A program made the position numbers and the translations under genes. From positions 434,001-498,000 of the forward strand of contig NZ_FQZZ01000003.1 in the NCBI RefSeq assembly GCF_900142185.1: a DNA stretch of 64,000 nucleotides, given 5' to 3'. The notes under the pieces are model-generated. The model was not told where the DNA came from. It did not search any database and was given only the letters and a program-made list of their open reading frames with translations. The stretch is from Lutimaribacter pacificus. Lineage in GTDB: Bacteria; Pseudomonadota; Alphaproteobacteria; Rhodobacterales; Rhodobacteraceae. Shown here in pieces: positions 21,028 to 29,267 of the stretch. Within the stretch, counting starts at the first letter, position 1. Every line of letters starts with the position of its first letter.

Positions 21028-22008
21028 ATGGTTGCGCATCTCGATCCGCTGGACCAACGCCTGCTGGACGAGTTCCAGCGCGACCTGCCGCTGGTGCCCC
21101 GCCCCTTTGCCGCGATGGCCGACCGGCTTGACGTGAGCGAGGCCGAGGTGATCGCCCGGCTGGCCGGGATGCGGGCCGAAGGGCGCATCGCGCGGGTGGG
21201 CGCCACCGTGCGGCCCAACACCGCCGGCGCCTCGACCCTGGCCGCGATGGCCGTGCCCGAGGACCGGATCGAGCAGGTGGCGCAGATGGTCAATACCGAG
21301 GCCGGAGTCAACCATTCCTACCTGCGCGAGGACGCGTGGAACCTGTGGTTCGTCGCCACCGCGCCCGACCCGGCGGCGTTACAGGCCAGCCTGGACCGGA
21401 TCAGCGCGGCCACCGGCCTGCGGGTGCTCGACCTGCGGCTGGTGCGGCCCTTCAATATCGACCTCGGATTCGCCCTGCGCGGGACGCGGCGGGCCTTGCC
21501 GCCCGCGCGTGAGCCGGATTTGAGCGTGCTACGCGACGACGACCGCCCGCTGCTGCACGCGCTGTCGCAGGGCCTGCCGCTGGTGCCCCGGCCCTTTGCC
21601 GCGCTGGACCGCCCCGAGGATCAGGCGATTGCCCGCATCGCCGCGCTGTCCGCGGCCGGCATCCTGACCCGTGTGGGCGTGATCGTGCGCCACCGCGCCG
21701 TGGGCTGGACGGCCAACGCCATGGTGGTCTGGTCGCTGCCCGGGGATCGCATCGCGGCGGCCGGAACCGCGCTGTCGCAACATCCCGGCGTGACGCTGTG
21801 CTACCAGCGCCGCACGGTGCCGGGGGTCTGGGACTACCCGCTATACTCCATGATCCACGCCCGCAGCCGGGCCGAGGCGCTGGCGGTGCTGGAGCGCGCC
21901 GCCGCCCTGCCGGACCTGGCCGGGGCCCGGCACCGCGCGCTGTTCTCGCTGCGCTGTTTCAGGCAGACCGGCGCGCAACTGGCCGCACCCGGCGGAAAGG
22001 CGGCCTGA
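21028..22008 (+). CDS. nirDL: NirD-NirL fusion, siroheme decarboxylase subunit
   Basis: A 326-residue protein with two Lrp/AsnC-like units in tandem. Residues 1 to about 152 resemble NirD (PLDQRLLDEFQRDLPLVPRPFAAMA and a C-terminal RAM-like domain ending DLGFALRG). Residues about 165-326 resemble NirL (LLHALSQGLPLVPRPFAAL, then YPLYSMIHA). With NirG and NirH it decarboxylates siroheme to didecarboxysiroheme. The D-L fusion is also known in Paracoccus and some pseudomonads. These proteins are enzymes, not DNA-binding regulators. Confidence 0.92.
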   Translation: MVAHLDPLDQRLLDEFQRDLPLVPRPFAAMADRLDVSEAEVIARLAGMRAEGRIARVGATVRPNTAGASTLAAMAVPEDRIEQVAQMVNTEAGVNHSYLREDAWNLWFVATAPDPAALQASLDRISAATGLRVLDLRLVRPFNIDLGFALRGTRRALPPAREPDLSVLRDDDRPLLHALSQGLPLVPRPFAALDRPEDQAIARIAALSAAGILTRVGVIVRHRAVGWTANAMVVWSLPGDRIAAAGTALSQHPGVTLCYQRRTVPGVWDYPLYSMIHARSRAEALAVLERAAALPDLAGARHRALFSLRCFRQTGAQLAAPGGKAA

Positions 22009-22009
22009 C

Positions 22010-22483
22010 ATGCGCCGCACCCCCCTGCCCCCCGACGCGCTGGACGCCACCGACCGCCTGCTGCTGAACGTGCTGCAGGACGGCTTTCCGCTGTGCAGCC
22101 ACCCGTTCGCCGCCGTGGGCGAGGCGCTCGGGCTGGCGGAAAGCGAGGTGATCGACCGCGTCCATCGCCTGCGCGACCTGGGCGCGATCACCCGCTTCGG
22201 CCCCTTCATCGACGCCGAGGCGATGGGCGGCGCGTTCTGCCTGTGCGCGATGGAGGTGCCCGCGGAACGTTTCGAAGCGGTCGTGACTTTGGTCAATGCC
22301 CATCCCGAGGTGGCGCATAATTATGAACGTGTCCACCGCCTGAACATGTGGTTCGTGCTGGCCTGCGACCGGCCCGAAGCGATCGCCCGGGTGGCGGACC
22401 GGATCGAGGCGGAAACGGGCCTGACCGTTCTGCGCTTTCCGAAACTGCAAGAATTCTTCATCGGCTTCCGGGTTCCGGCATGA
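22010..22483 (+). CDS. nirG: NirG, siroheme decarboxylase subunit
   Basis: A 157-residue single Lrp/AsnC-like unit: TDRLLLNVLQDGFPLCSHPFAAVGEALGL at the N-terminus, then an alpha-beta domain with AHNYERVHRLNMWFVLACD. The YER/HRLNMWF stretch is the conserved HNYxRxHxxNMWF motif of these decarboxylases. It starts one base after the nirDL stop and overlaps nirH by four bases. Confidence 0.9.
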   Translation: MRRTPLPPDALDATDRLLLNVLQDGFPLCSHPFAAVGEALGLAESEVIDRVHRLRDLGAITRFGPFIDAEAMGGAFCLCAMEVPAERFEAVVTLVNAHPEVAHNYERVHRLNMWFVLACDRPEAIARVADRIEAETGLTVLRFPKLQEFFIGFRVPA

Positions 22484-22965
22484 CAATCGACGCCACAGAC
22501 CGCAAGATCCTGACCGCCACCGCCAGCGGCCTGCCGCTGTCGCCCACCCCCTATGCCGAGGTGGCGGCCTGGCTGGACCTGCCCGAGGACGAGCTGATCG
22601 CGCGCATGGCCCGGATGCTGGAGGACGGGGTGATCCGCCGCATCGCCGTGGCGCCCAACCACTATGCCCTGGGGATGGTCGCCAACGGCATGAGCGTCTG
22701 GGACGTAAGCGATGACGCGGCCGAGGGGCTGGGCACGCAGGTCGGCGCGCTGGATTTCGTCAGCCATTGCTACCTGCGCCCGCGCGCCCTGCCCGGCTGG
22801 CCCTATAACCTGTTCGCCATGATCCACGGCACCAGCCGCGACGAGGTCGAGGCGCACCGCGCCGAGATCGCGCGCCTGCTGGGCCCCGCCTGCCGCGCCA
22901 GCGACATCCTGTATTCCAGCCGCATCCTGAAAAAGACCGGGATGCGCTTTGCCAACGGAGGATAA
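22480..22965 (+). CDS. nirH: NirH, siroheme decarboxylase subunit
   Basis: A 161-residue Lrp/AsnC-like unit: IDATDRKILTATASGLPLSPTPYAEVAAWL, then VIRRIAVAPNHYALG and CYLRPRALPGWPYNLFAMIHG. It completes the NirD-L-G-H set. The start is the ATG at 22480 overlapping the nirG stop; the longer open frame is a shadow. nirJ follows after three bases. Confidence 0.9.
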   Translation: MTIDATDRKILTATASGLPLSPTPYAEVAAWLDLPEDELIARMARMLEDGVIRRIAVAPNHYALGMVANGMSVWDVSDDAAEGLGTQVGALDFVSHCYLRPRALPGWPYNLFAMIHGTSRDEVEAHRAEIARLLGPACRASDILYSSRILKKTGMRFANGG

Positions 22966-22968
22966 CCG

Positions 22969-24192
22969 ATGTTCCGCCTTTCCCAATACATGCGCGAACT
23001 GGTCCATCCCACGCCCGTGCGCACCCGTCGCGGAGACGGCCCGGTGAAACCCGTGGTGATCTGGAACCTGACCCGGCGCTGCAACCTGCGCTGCCGGCAC
23101 TGTTACACCACCTCGGCCGACGTGGATTTTCCCGGCGAGCTGAGCCATGAACAGGCGATGGGCGTTCTGGACGACCTGCACGGCTTTGGCATCCCGGCGC
23201 TGATCCTGTCGGGGGGCGAACCGCTGTCGCGGTTCGATTTCTTCGATCTGGCCGAACGCGCCCGCAGCCTGAATTTCCGCTACCTTGCGCTGTCCACCAA
23301 CGGGACCAGGCTGATCGACAGCACCGCGCAGCGCGTGGCCGACCTCGGCTTCGATTATGTCGGCATCTCGCTCGACGGGATCGGCGACATGAACGACTGG
23401 TTCCGCGGTGTGAACGGCGCCTATGCCGCGGCGCTGCAGGGCGTGCGCGAATGCAAGCGGCGCGGTGTGAAGGTGGGGCTGCGCTTCACCATCACCGAAG
23501 ACAACGCGCATATGCTCGAAGACATGTTGGACCTGTGCGATGGCGAAGGCGTCGACAAGTTCTACCTGTCGCACCTGGTCTATGCGGGCCGCGGCGACAA
23601 GCATCGCGGCGACGACACCCAACATGCACGCACCCGCCGCGCGATGGACATCCTGATCGACCGCGCCTGGGTGGCCGAGGCCGAGGGCCAGCCGCTTGAG
23701 ATCGTCACAGGCAACAACGATGCCGACGCGGTGTATTTCCTGAACTGGGTGCAGCGCAATTTCGATGCCGGTCGCGCCGAACACGTGGCCGATCACCTGC
23801 GCGCCTGGGGCGGCAATTCTTCGGGGCTGGGGGTGGCCAATATCGCCCCGCTGGGCACCGTGCATCCCGATACCTACTGGTCGGATTACACCGTGGGGAA
23901 CGTGAAAACGACGCCGTTTTCCGAACTCTGGACCGGGGACGACCCGATGCTGGCCACCCTGCGCCAGCGCCCCCGCCCGCTGAAAGGGCGCTGCGGGGCC
24001 TGCGCGTTCCAGGACGTGTGCGGCGGCAATACCCGCATCCGCGCGCTTCAGGTTTCGGGCGATCCCTGGGCCGAAGACCCGGCCTGCTATCTGTCGAATG
24101 CCGAAATCGGACTGGGCACGCCCGAAGGCGAGCGCCTGACCGTCACACCCTTCAGGGGAAAACGCCATGATCCCGCGCATCGTTTCTTCTAA
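22969..24192 (+). CDS. nirJ: NirJ, radical SAM enzyme of heme d1 biosynthesis
   Basis: A 407-residue radical SAM protein with the cluster motif CNLRCRHC (C38, C42, C45) and a GGEPL strand. The C-terminal SPASM-like region has Cys in [15 protein letters not shown] and DPACYL for a second Fe-S cluster. It removes the propionate side chains of didecarboxysiroheme to create the oxo groups of heme d1. The first seven residues, MFRLSQY, are typical of NirJ. It overlaps nirN by 26 bases. Confidence 0.96.
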   Translation: MFRLSQYMRELVHPTPVRTRRGDGPVKPVVIWNLTRRCNLRCRHCYTTSADVDFPGELSHEQAMGVLDDLHGFGIPALILSGGEPLSRFDFFDLAERARSLNFRYLALSTNGTRLIDSTAQRVADLGFDYVGISLDGIGDMNDWFRGVNGAYAAALQGVRECKRRGVKVGLRFTITEDNAHMLEDMLDLCDGEGVDKFYLSHLVYAGRGDKHRGDDTQHARTRRAMDILIDRAWVAEAEGQPLEIVTGNNDADAVYFLNWVQRNFDAGRAEHVADHLRAWGGNSSGLGVANIAPLGTVHPDTYWSDYTVGNVKTTPFSELWTGDDPMLATLRQRPRPLKGRCGACAFQDVCGGNTRIRALQVSGDPWAEDPACYLSNAEIGLGTPEGERLTVTPFRGKRHDPAHRFF

Positions 24193-25750
24193 AACCGGGC
24201 TGCGCGGCCCGGCGGTCATCGCCACGATCCTTGCCCTTGCGGGCACCGCCCATGCCGGGCCGGACGGCGCGGAAATCTACCGCGACCTCTGTGCCTCGTG
24301 CCACGGAGAGGCGCGGCTGGGCGGGATCGGCCCGGCGCTGATCCCGGAATCGCTGACCCGGCTGCGCGGCGAGAATCTGGACGATATCGTCGCGCATGGC
24401 CGGCCCGCCACGCAGATGCCCGGCTTTGCCGGAACGCTCGGCTCCGCGGATATCACGGCGGTGGCCGCATACCTGCGCACCCCGCTGCCCGGCATTCCGA
24501 CATGGGATGCTGCTGAGATCGAGGCGACCCGTGCCCTGTCGCCCGAGTATACCCCTGCCGCGGCCCCGGTTTTCAAAGGCGATCCGATGAACATCACGCT
24601 GGTGGTGGAAACCGGCGATCACCATGTCAGCGTTCTGGACGGCGACACGTTCGAGGTGCTCGACCGTTTCGCCACGCCCTTTGCCGTGCATGGCGGCCCG
24701 AAATTCAGCCCCGACGGTCGCTATGTCTTTGTCATGTCGCGCGACGGCTGGGTACAGAAATACGATATCTGGTCACTGCAGGAGGTGGGCCGCGTCCGCG
24801 CCGGGATCAACAGCCGCAACATCGCCATGAGCGCGGATGGCAAATGGCTCGCGGTGGCCAATTACCTGCCGCATTCCGTCACCATCCTGTCGGCGGACGA
24901 CCTGTCGGTCGCCCATGTGCGGCGCGTGATCGACGCGGATGGCCGGGAAAGCCGGGTTTCCGCCGTCTACCAGGCGCCGCAGCGCGAAAGCTTCATCCTC
25001 GCGCTCAAGGATTCGCCCGAGATATGGGAGATCGGCACCACGCCCGATGCCGGGCCGTTCCACGACGGCTTCGTGCACAGCCACGAAAAGGACATGAAAG
25101 AGGCGCTTGGGGCCGAACAGGGCCTGTTCGCCCGCCGCCGCATCAAGGTGGCCGAACCGCTGGACGATTTCTTCTTCACCCCCGACTACCGCCACCTGAT
25201 CGGCGCCAGCCGCAGCGGCGACAAGGGGGTTGTCGTCAACCTGGACGTGGGCCGCGAGATCGCCGACCTGCCCCTGCCCGGGATGCCGCACCTGGGATCG
25301 GGCATAAGCTGGACCAGCCAGGGCCGCGAGGTGATGGCCACCCCGCACCTGAAAGAGGGCCGCCTGTCGGTGATCGACACAAGCGACTGGTCGGTGGTAA
25401 AGACGATCGAAACCATGGGGCCGGGGTTCTTCCTGCGCAGCCACGAAAACTCGCCCTATGTCTGGGCCGATGTCTTTTTCGGCCCGCACCGCGACAAGAT
25501 GCACGTGATCGACAAGAACACGCTGGAAATCGTGCGCACGCTCGACCCCGCGCCGGGCAAGACGGTGGCGCATATCGAGTTTACCCGCGACGGGCGCCAC
25601 GCGCTCGTGTCGATCTGGGAAGACGATGGCGCCGTGATCGTCTACGATGCGCGGACGCTTGAAGAGGTCCGGCGCCTGCCGATGCGCAAACCCTCGGGGA
25701 AATACAATGTCTGGAACAAGATCACCTTTTCCGACGGCACCAGCCACTGA
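24167..25750 (+). CDS. nirN: NirN, periplasmic dihydro-heme d1 dehydrogenase
   Basis: A 527-residue protein with a signal peptide (about 1-30), a cytochrome c domain with CASCH (42-46) and a d1-type propeller ending [12 protein letters not shown]. It resembles NirS but is a maturation enzyme that installs the acrylate double bond of heme d1. The start overlaps the end of nirJ by 26 bases; a GGGGAAAA ribosome site lies inside nirJ. It overlaps the next gene by 44 bases. Confidence 0.94.
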   Translation: MIPRIVSSKTGLRGPAVIATILALAGTAHAGPDGAEIYRDLCASCHGEARLGGIGPALIPESLTRLRGENLDDIVAHGRPATQMPGFAGTLGSADITAVAAYLRTPLPGIPTWDAAEIEATRALSPEYTPAAAPVFKGDPMNITLVVETGDHHVSVLDGDTFEVLDRFATPFAVHGGPKFSPDGRYVFVMSRDGWVQKYDIWSLQEVGRVRAGINSRNIAMSADGKWLAVANYLPHSVTILSADDLSVAHVRRVIDADGRESRVSAVYQAPQRESFILALKDSPEIWEIGTTPDAGPFHDGFVHSHEKDMKEALGAEQGLFARRRIKVAEPLDDFFFTPDYRHLIGASRSGDKGVVVNLDVGREIADLPLPGMPHLGSGISWTSQGREVMATPHLKEGRLSVIDTSDWSVVKTIETMGPGFFLRSHENSPYVWADVFFGPHRDKMHVIDKNTLEIVRTLDPAPGKTVAHIEFTRDGRHALVSIWEDDGAVIVYDARTLEEVRRLPMRKPSGKYNVWNKITFSDGTSH

Positions 25751-26453
25751 GGGCGGCGTTCTGATCGTCGCCCATGGCAGCCCGTCCGACCCCGCCCCGC
25801 AGGAAGAGGCGTTGCGCGACCTGGCCGCACGGGTGGCCGCGCAGGCCCCCGGGCTGCGGGTGGGGGGCACCACCCTGGCCGCCCCCGGCGCGTTCGAAAA
25901 AGCGGTGGCCGATCTGGACAGGCCGCTGATCTATCCGTTCTTCATGGCGAAGGGCTGGTTCGTGCGCAAACCGCTGGCCGAGCGCGCGCAACCTTTCGGC
26001 CTGCATATCCTGCCCCCCTTCGGGCTGGAGCCGGAACTGGACGCGGCGGTGGCCGACGCGATAACGGCAACGCTGGACCGGCAGGGCTGGGCGGCGCGCG
26101 AGACCGGGCTGTTCGTCGCCGCCCATGGCAGCGCGGTGTCGCAGAAGAACGCCGAGACCACCCGCGCCCTTGCCGCGCGGCTGGCCCTGCGGCTGGGCAT
26201 GGGGCGCGTCGCCACCGGCTTTGTCGAGCAGGAGCCGCGGCTGGAAACCGCCGCGCGCGATCTTGGCCAGGCGCTCTGCCTGCCGTTTTTCGCCCTGCGC
26301 TCGGGCCATTACAGCGACGACCTGCCCCGCGCGCTGGACGCGGCGGGGTTCACCGGCCCGGTGCTGCCGCCTTTCATCGAATGGCCGGCCACCGCGCGGC
26401 TGATCGCGCGCAGCCTTGCCGCCCGCGCGACCCCGGCGGAGGCGATGCGATGA
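25707..26453 (+). CDS. CbiX/SirB-like sirohydrochlorin chelatase
   Basis: A 248-residue protein with two CbiX repeats. The first contains LIVAHGSPSDP near residue 20 (metal-site His), the second LFVAAHGSAVSQKN near residue 140. The family inserts Fe or Co into sirohydrochlorin. In the nir operon an Fe chelatase would give siroheme, the substrate of NirDLGH. The start is the ATG at 25707 behind GGGGAAA, inside the end of nirN; a frame reaching 25647 has no support. Metal choice cannot be read from sequence, so ferrochelatase is an inference from context. Confidence 0.85.
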   Translation: MSGTRSPFPTAPATEGGVLIVAHGSPSDPAPQEEALRDLAARVAAQAPGLRVGGTTLAAPGAFEKAVADLDRPLIYPFFMAKGWFVRKPLAERAQPFGLHILPPFGLEPELDAAVADAITATLDRQGWAARETGLFVAAHGSAVSQKNAETTRALAARLALRLGMGRVATGFVEQEPRLETAARDLGQALCLPFFALRSGHYSDDLPRALDAAGFTGPVLPPFIEWPATARLIARSLAARATPAEAMR

Positions 26454-26686
26454 AACGCCTGTTCGGCCCCGCACCCCGCAGGCTGTGGCTGATGCTCTAC
26501 CCGTTCACGGCGGCGGCGGTGGCGATCAACCTCTTCCTGCTGTTCCTGATGCTGCAGGCGGTGGGCATCCCCGCCATGCCGCCGGTCACGGCTCTTCTGA
26601 TCGGCCTGCCGCTCGGGCTGCCGGCGAATTTCGCCGTCACCGCCTGGGTGCAACGCCTGATCGACGAGGCCGAGGGGCGCGGCTGA
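26450..26686 (+). CDS. Small two-helix membrane protein of unknown function
   Basis: A 78-residue protein with two hydrophobic segments (about residues 11-37 and 41-65) separated by a short loop (GIPAMPP). I do not recognise a family with certainty. It overlaps the chelatase stop (ATGA), so it is translationally coupled to the nir operon and is very likely expressed with it. A longer open frame from 26381 is a shadow of the chelatase gene. It could assist export or membrane handling of heme d1 or its precursors, but nothing in the sequence shows that. Confidence 0.72.
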   Translation: MKRLFGPAPRRLWLMLYPFTAAAVAINLFLLFLMLQAVGIPAMPPVTALLIGLPLGLPANFAVTAWVQRLIDEAEGRG

Positions 26687-26822
26687 GCGGCGTTTCGCCC
26701 CCACCCCGGCCGGAGCGGTGCAGCGGCGCCGTTTTGCCGCCCCGCCGGGCCCTGTCTGCTGTCGACTCGGGCCGCGAGCTTTCCTATTATCCCGGCAACG
26801 GCAGGAACGGGAGCGGCATCTC

Positions 26823-27524
26823 ATGCGCGCAGAGGACCGGGAACTGGCAACCGCCACCATGTTGTTGAGCGGTTTGTCGACGGACGTTCAGAACCAGTTG
26901 CTGAAAAACGCGATGGTCCGGGAATACGACCGGGGCACGACCGTCTTTCTGCAAGGGGAAAGGGCGCGCGCGATCTATATCGTGCTGTCGGGCTGGGTGA
27001 AGCTGTTTCGCATCACCCCCAACGGGACCGAGGCGGTGGTGGGCGTGTTCACCCGCGGCCGCTCGATCGGCGAGGCGGTGGCGTTCCGCAACGATGTCTA
27101 CCCTGTTTCGGCCGAGGCGGCCAGCCAGTGCCGCCTGCTGCGCATCGAGGCCGAACAGTTCCTGTCCAATATCCGCCGCGACCCGGAAATTGCGCTGTCG
27201 ATGCTGTCGGCCACCTTCGCGCACCTGCACGGCATGGTCGCCCAGATCGAGGCGCTGAAATCGCGCACCGGGGCGCAGCGGGTGGCCGAATTCCTGCTGG
27301 AACTGGCGCATTGCGAGGACGGCAAATGCGACGTCACGCTGCCCTATGACAAGGTGCTGATCGCCGGGCGGCTGGGGATGAAACCCGAAAGCCTGAGCCG
27401 CGCATTCTCAAAGCTGCGCGAACAGGGCGTGAAGATCACGCAGAACCGCGCCGAGATCTCGGACCTGGCCGCGCTGCGCGATTTCGTCGAGGAAGACCCC
27501 GCGCTGGCCTGGAGCCGGGGATGA
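26823..27524 (+). CDS. Crp/Fnr-family nitric-oxide-responsive regulator (Dnr/NNR type)
   Basis: A 233-residue regulator: cyclic-nucleotide-like beta roll (about residues 18-125), dimer helix (about 125-160) and a winged helix with recognition helix KPESLSRAFSKL. The E-x-x-S-R pattern predicts TTGA half-sites, as found before norC, nnrS, nirI and nirS. The N-terminus lacks the Cys cluster of Fnr, which fits the heme/NO-sensing Dnr/NNR class. The start is the ATG at 26823 behind GGGAG. The 136 bases upstream hold a TATTAT that may be a -10, but no NNR box. DUF4202 follows with an ATGA overlap. Confidence 0.9.
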   Translation: MRAEDRELATATMLLSGLSTDVQNQLLKNAMVREYDRGTTVFLQGERARAIYIVLSGWVKLFRITPNGTEAVVGVFTRGRSIGEAVAFRNDVYPVSAEAASQCRLLRIEAEQFLSNIRRDPEIALSMLSATFAHLHGMVAQIEALKSRTGAQRVAEFLLELAHCEDGKCDVTLPYDKVLIAGRLGMKPESLSRAFSKLREQGVKITQNRAEISDLAALRDFVEEDPALAWSRG

Positions 27525-28090
27525 CCGGCAGCGACCGCCTGGCGCGCGCGCTGTCCGCCATCGACGCGGCCAATGCCGCCGATCCCGGGCAGGAGGACGG
27601 CCGCCCCGCCGCCCTGCTCTATGGCGAGCGGATGAGCGCCGAGCTGGCCCGCCTGTTTCCCGATGCCGGCGAGGTGTTGCAGATCGCCGCGCGCGGCCAG
27701 CATATCGAACGCTGGCTGCTGCCGCGCAGCGCATATCCCGAAGGGCGCGAAGGGTATCACGCCTGGCGGCGCGAACAGGCCCGCCGCCATGCCGACCGCG
27801 TGGCGGCGATTATGGCCGGGGCCGGGTATGACGCCGCCGAGCGCGATCGCGCGGGCGTGCTGCTGCGCAAGGAAGGGATCAAGCGCGACCCGGAGGTTCA
27901 GGCGCTTGAGGACGTGATCTGCTTTACCTTCCTGAAATGGTATTTCGCACCCTTCTCCGGCACGCAAAGCCCCGAGGCGCTGCAGAAAATCGTCGAACGC
28001 ACCGCGCGCAAGATGTCGGAAGAGGGGCGGCAGCGGGTTCTGCGCGAGTTCGACCTGCCGCCCGCGCTGGCCGTGGCCTTCGGCGGCTGA
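27521..28090 (+). CDS. DUF4202 family protein
   Basis: A 189-residue soluble, helix-rich protein of the DUF4202 family. Conserved His, Arg and Glu residues are in RGQHIERW, RREQARRHADRV, LLRKEGIKRDPEVQALEDV and FLKWYF. An HD-like metal site is possible from the spacing of His and Asp/Glu, but I cannot confirm it. Its function is unknown. It overlaps the Dnr-type regulator by four bases, so it is probably co-expressed with it at the end of the island. Confidence 0.82.
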   Translation: MTGSDRLARALSAIDAANAADPGQEDGRPAALLYGERMSAELARLFPDAGEVLQIAARGQHIERWLLPRSAYPEGREGYHAWRREQARRHADRVAAIMAGAGYDAAERDRAGVLLRKEGIKRDPEVQALEDVICFTFLKWYFAPFSGTQSPEALQKIVERTARKMSEEGRQRVLREFDLPPALAVAFGG

Positions 28091-28189
28091 CCGGGGCCGA
28101 CGGGCCGGGTGAAACCCTGCGGCGTTTCGATGCGTTCCCATTTCACGCGGGCACGGATAGGCAGGCCCTGAATTGCGGAAGGGATCGTC

Positions 28190-28759
28190 ATGGTGACAGC
28201 GCAGCTTCTCGACCAGCCGCCCGGGTGTATCCTGACGGCGCTCCGGGTCCGGCACGAGGATGCCGACACATGCGCGCGCAAGCTTGCGCAACTGAACGAG
28301 ATTCTGGTCACGTTCGACGGGTTCGCCAGCCTCGACACCATCCGGCGCGAGGGCGGGCTGGGCACCGATTTCTACATCCTCGCCCGGTTCCGGGATGTCG
28401 CGGCGCTGGAACGCTGGCGTGCCTTGCCGGATCGCAACGCGCTGATGGACGAGATCGAGGCGATGTCGATCGCCGATGTTTCGCGCCAGCAGGCCGCGGG
28501 GTCGAATATCTGGTTCGAGCCGATCGTTTCCATGCCGAGCCAGCCAAAACCGCCGCTGCTGTGGAAACGCTGGGCGACAAGCATGCTGGCCGTCTATCCG
28601 GCGCTTATCGTGCTGGTCACCCTGCTGCGCCCCGTCACCGCCCCCCTGCCCGAGCCACTGGGGCTGCTGGTGGTCGCGCTGATCCTGACCGGGCTTACCA
28701 CGGCCTTCATCGTGCCCTGGCTGACCCGGGTCCTGCATCGCTGGCTTGTCGCCCGGTAA
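28190..28759 (+). CDS. Antibiotic-biosynthesis-monooxygenase-like protein with C-terminal membrane segments
   Basis: A 189-residue protein. The N-terminal 105 residues resemble an ABM/dimeric alpha-beta barrel (ILTALRVRHEDADTC, FYILARFRDVAALERWRALPDRNALMDEIE). The C-terminal part has two hydrophobic segments (about 130-147 and 156-180). The combination is known from membrane-attached ABM proteins of unknown role. It has a GGAAGGGAT ribosome site and stands 99 bases after DUF4202, so it is probably a separate unit. No catalytic function can be assigned. Confidence 0.75.
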   Translation: MVTAQLLDQPPGCILTALRVRHEDADTCARKLAQLNEILVTFDGFASLDTIRREGGLGTDFYILARFRDVAALERWRALPDRNALMDEIEAMSIADVSRQQAAGSNIWFEPIVSMPSQPKPPLLWKRWATSMLAVYPALIVLVTLLRPVTAPLPEPLGLLVVALILTGLTTAFIVPWLTRVLHRWLVAR

Positions 28760-28783
28760 AGCATCATCCATTCGATCCGCAGC

Positions 28784-28821
28784 CAGCCCGGAACGGCCGC
28801 GCAGCAGCCCGGGCATCGCAC
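28784..28821 (-). repeat. Dispersed palindromic repeat, short third copy
   Basis: A 38-base match to the palindromic ends of the repeats at 14745-14782 (opposite orientation) and 57006-57043 (same orientation), with few differences. It lies in the 75-base gap between two convergent genes and could act as a bidirectional terminator. Confidence 0.72.
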
Positions 28822-28834
28822 AGCAAACGGCGGC

Positions 28835-29194
28835 TCAGGCCAGCCGCCGGCTCGTCTCCAGCTCGGCCATCAGCGCCTCGATCCGGCGTTTGCGGTCCTG
28901 TGCATCGGCGATCAGCGCCGTGACGGTTTCATGCTTCCTGGCCAGCAGCGCCAGCGCGTCGGTGCACGAGACGATGTGCTCGCCCGTACCGATCTCGACA
29001 TCGGCAATCTCGCGCAGCGAAAATCCCAGCCCCTGCGCCTGCTCGATGAAGCGCAGCTGCGTGACCAGCTCCTCGGGGTAGTCACGATAGCCGTTCGTCC
29101 CGCGATCGGCGGCAGGAATGATGCCCTTGCGCTCGTAAAACCGGATGCGCGAGGTGGTAACGCCGGCAGCTTTCGCGATTTCTCCGATTTTCAT
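28835..29194 (-). CDS. MerR-family transcriptional regulator
   Basis: A 119-residue regulator with an N-terminal winged helix (KIGEIAKAAGVTTSRIRFYERKGII), the second recognition loop (RDYPEELVTQLRFIEQAQGLGFSLREI) and a C-terminal coiled coil. Only one Cys is present (SCTD, about residue 76), so it is not obviously a metal- or SoxR-type Fe-S sensor. It is transcribed away from the old-yellow-enzyme gene, with a 16-bp palindrome in the gap, and most likely controls that gene and itself. Confidence 0.92.
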   Translation of the reverse strand: MKIGEIAKAAGVTTSRIRFYERKGIIPAADRGTNGYRDYPEELVTQLRFIEQAQGLGFSLREIADVEIGTGEHIVSCTDALALLARKHETVTALIADAQDRKRRIEALMAELETSRRLA

Positions 29195-29205
29195 GGAAAC
29201 GGCCC

Positions 29206-29237
29206 TTGACCTTAAACCTAGGTTTAAACCCTATATA
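29206..29237 (+). promoter_or_regulatory. MerR-type promoter with operator in the spacer
   Basis: A -35 TTGACC (29206-29211) and a -10 TATATA (29232-29237) are separated by 20 bases, too long for a normal promoter. The spacer contains the perfect palindrome TTAAACCTAGGTTTAA (29212-29227). This is the textbook layout for activation by a MerR protein that untwists the spacer. It drives the oxidoreductase/DJ-1 pair. Confidence 0.87.
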
Positions 29238-29267
29238 GGCTGCGACCGGAAATCAAGGATCGCAGAC

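Noticed and set aside
21028-22965. Reading nirDL, nirG and nirH as AsnC/Lrp transcription regulators
   Set aside because: They have the Lrp-like fold, but in this order next to nirJ they are the siroheme decarboxylase subunits, and they carry the HNYxRxHxxNMWF type motif.
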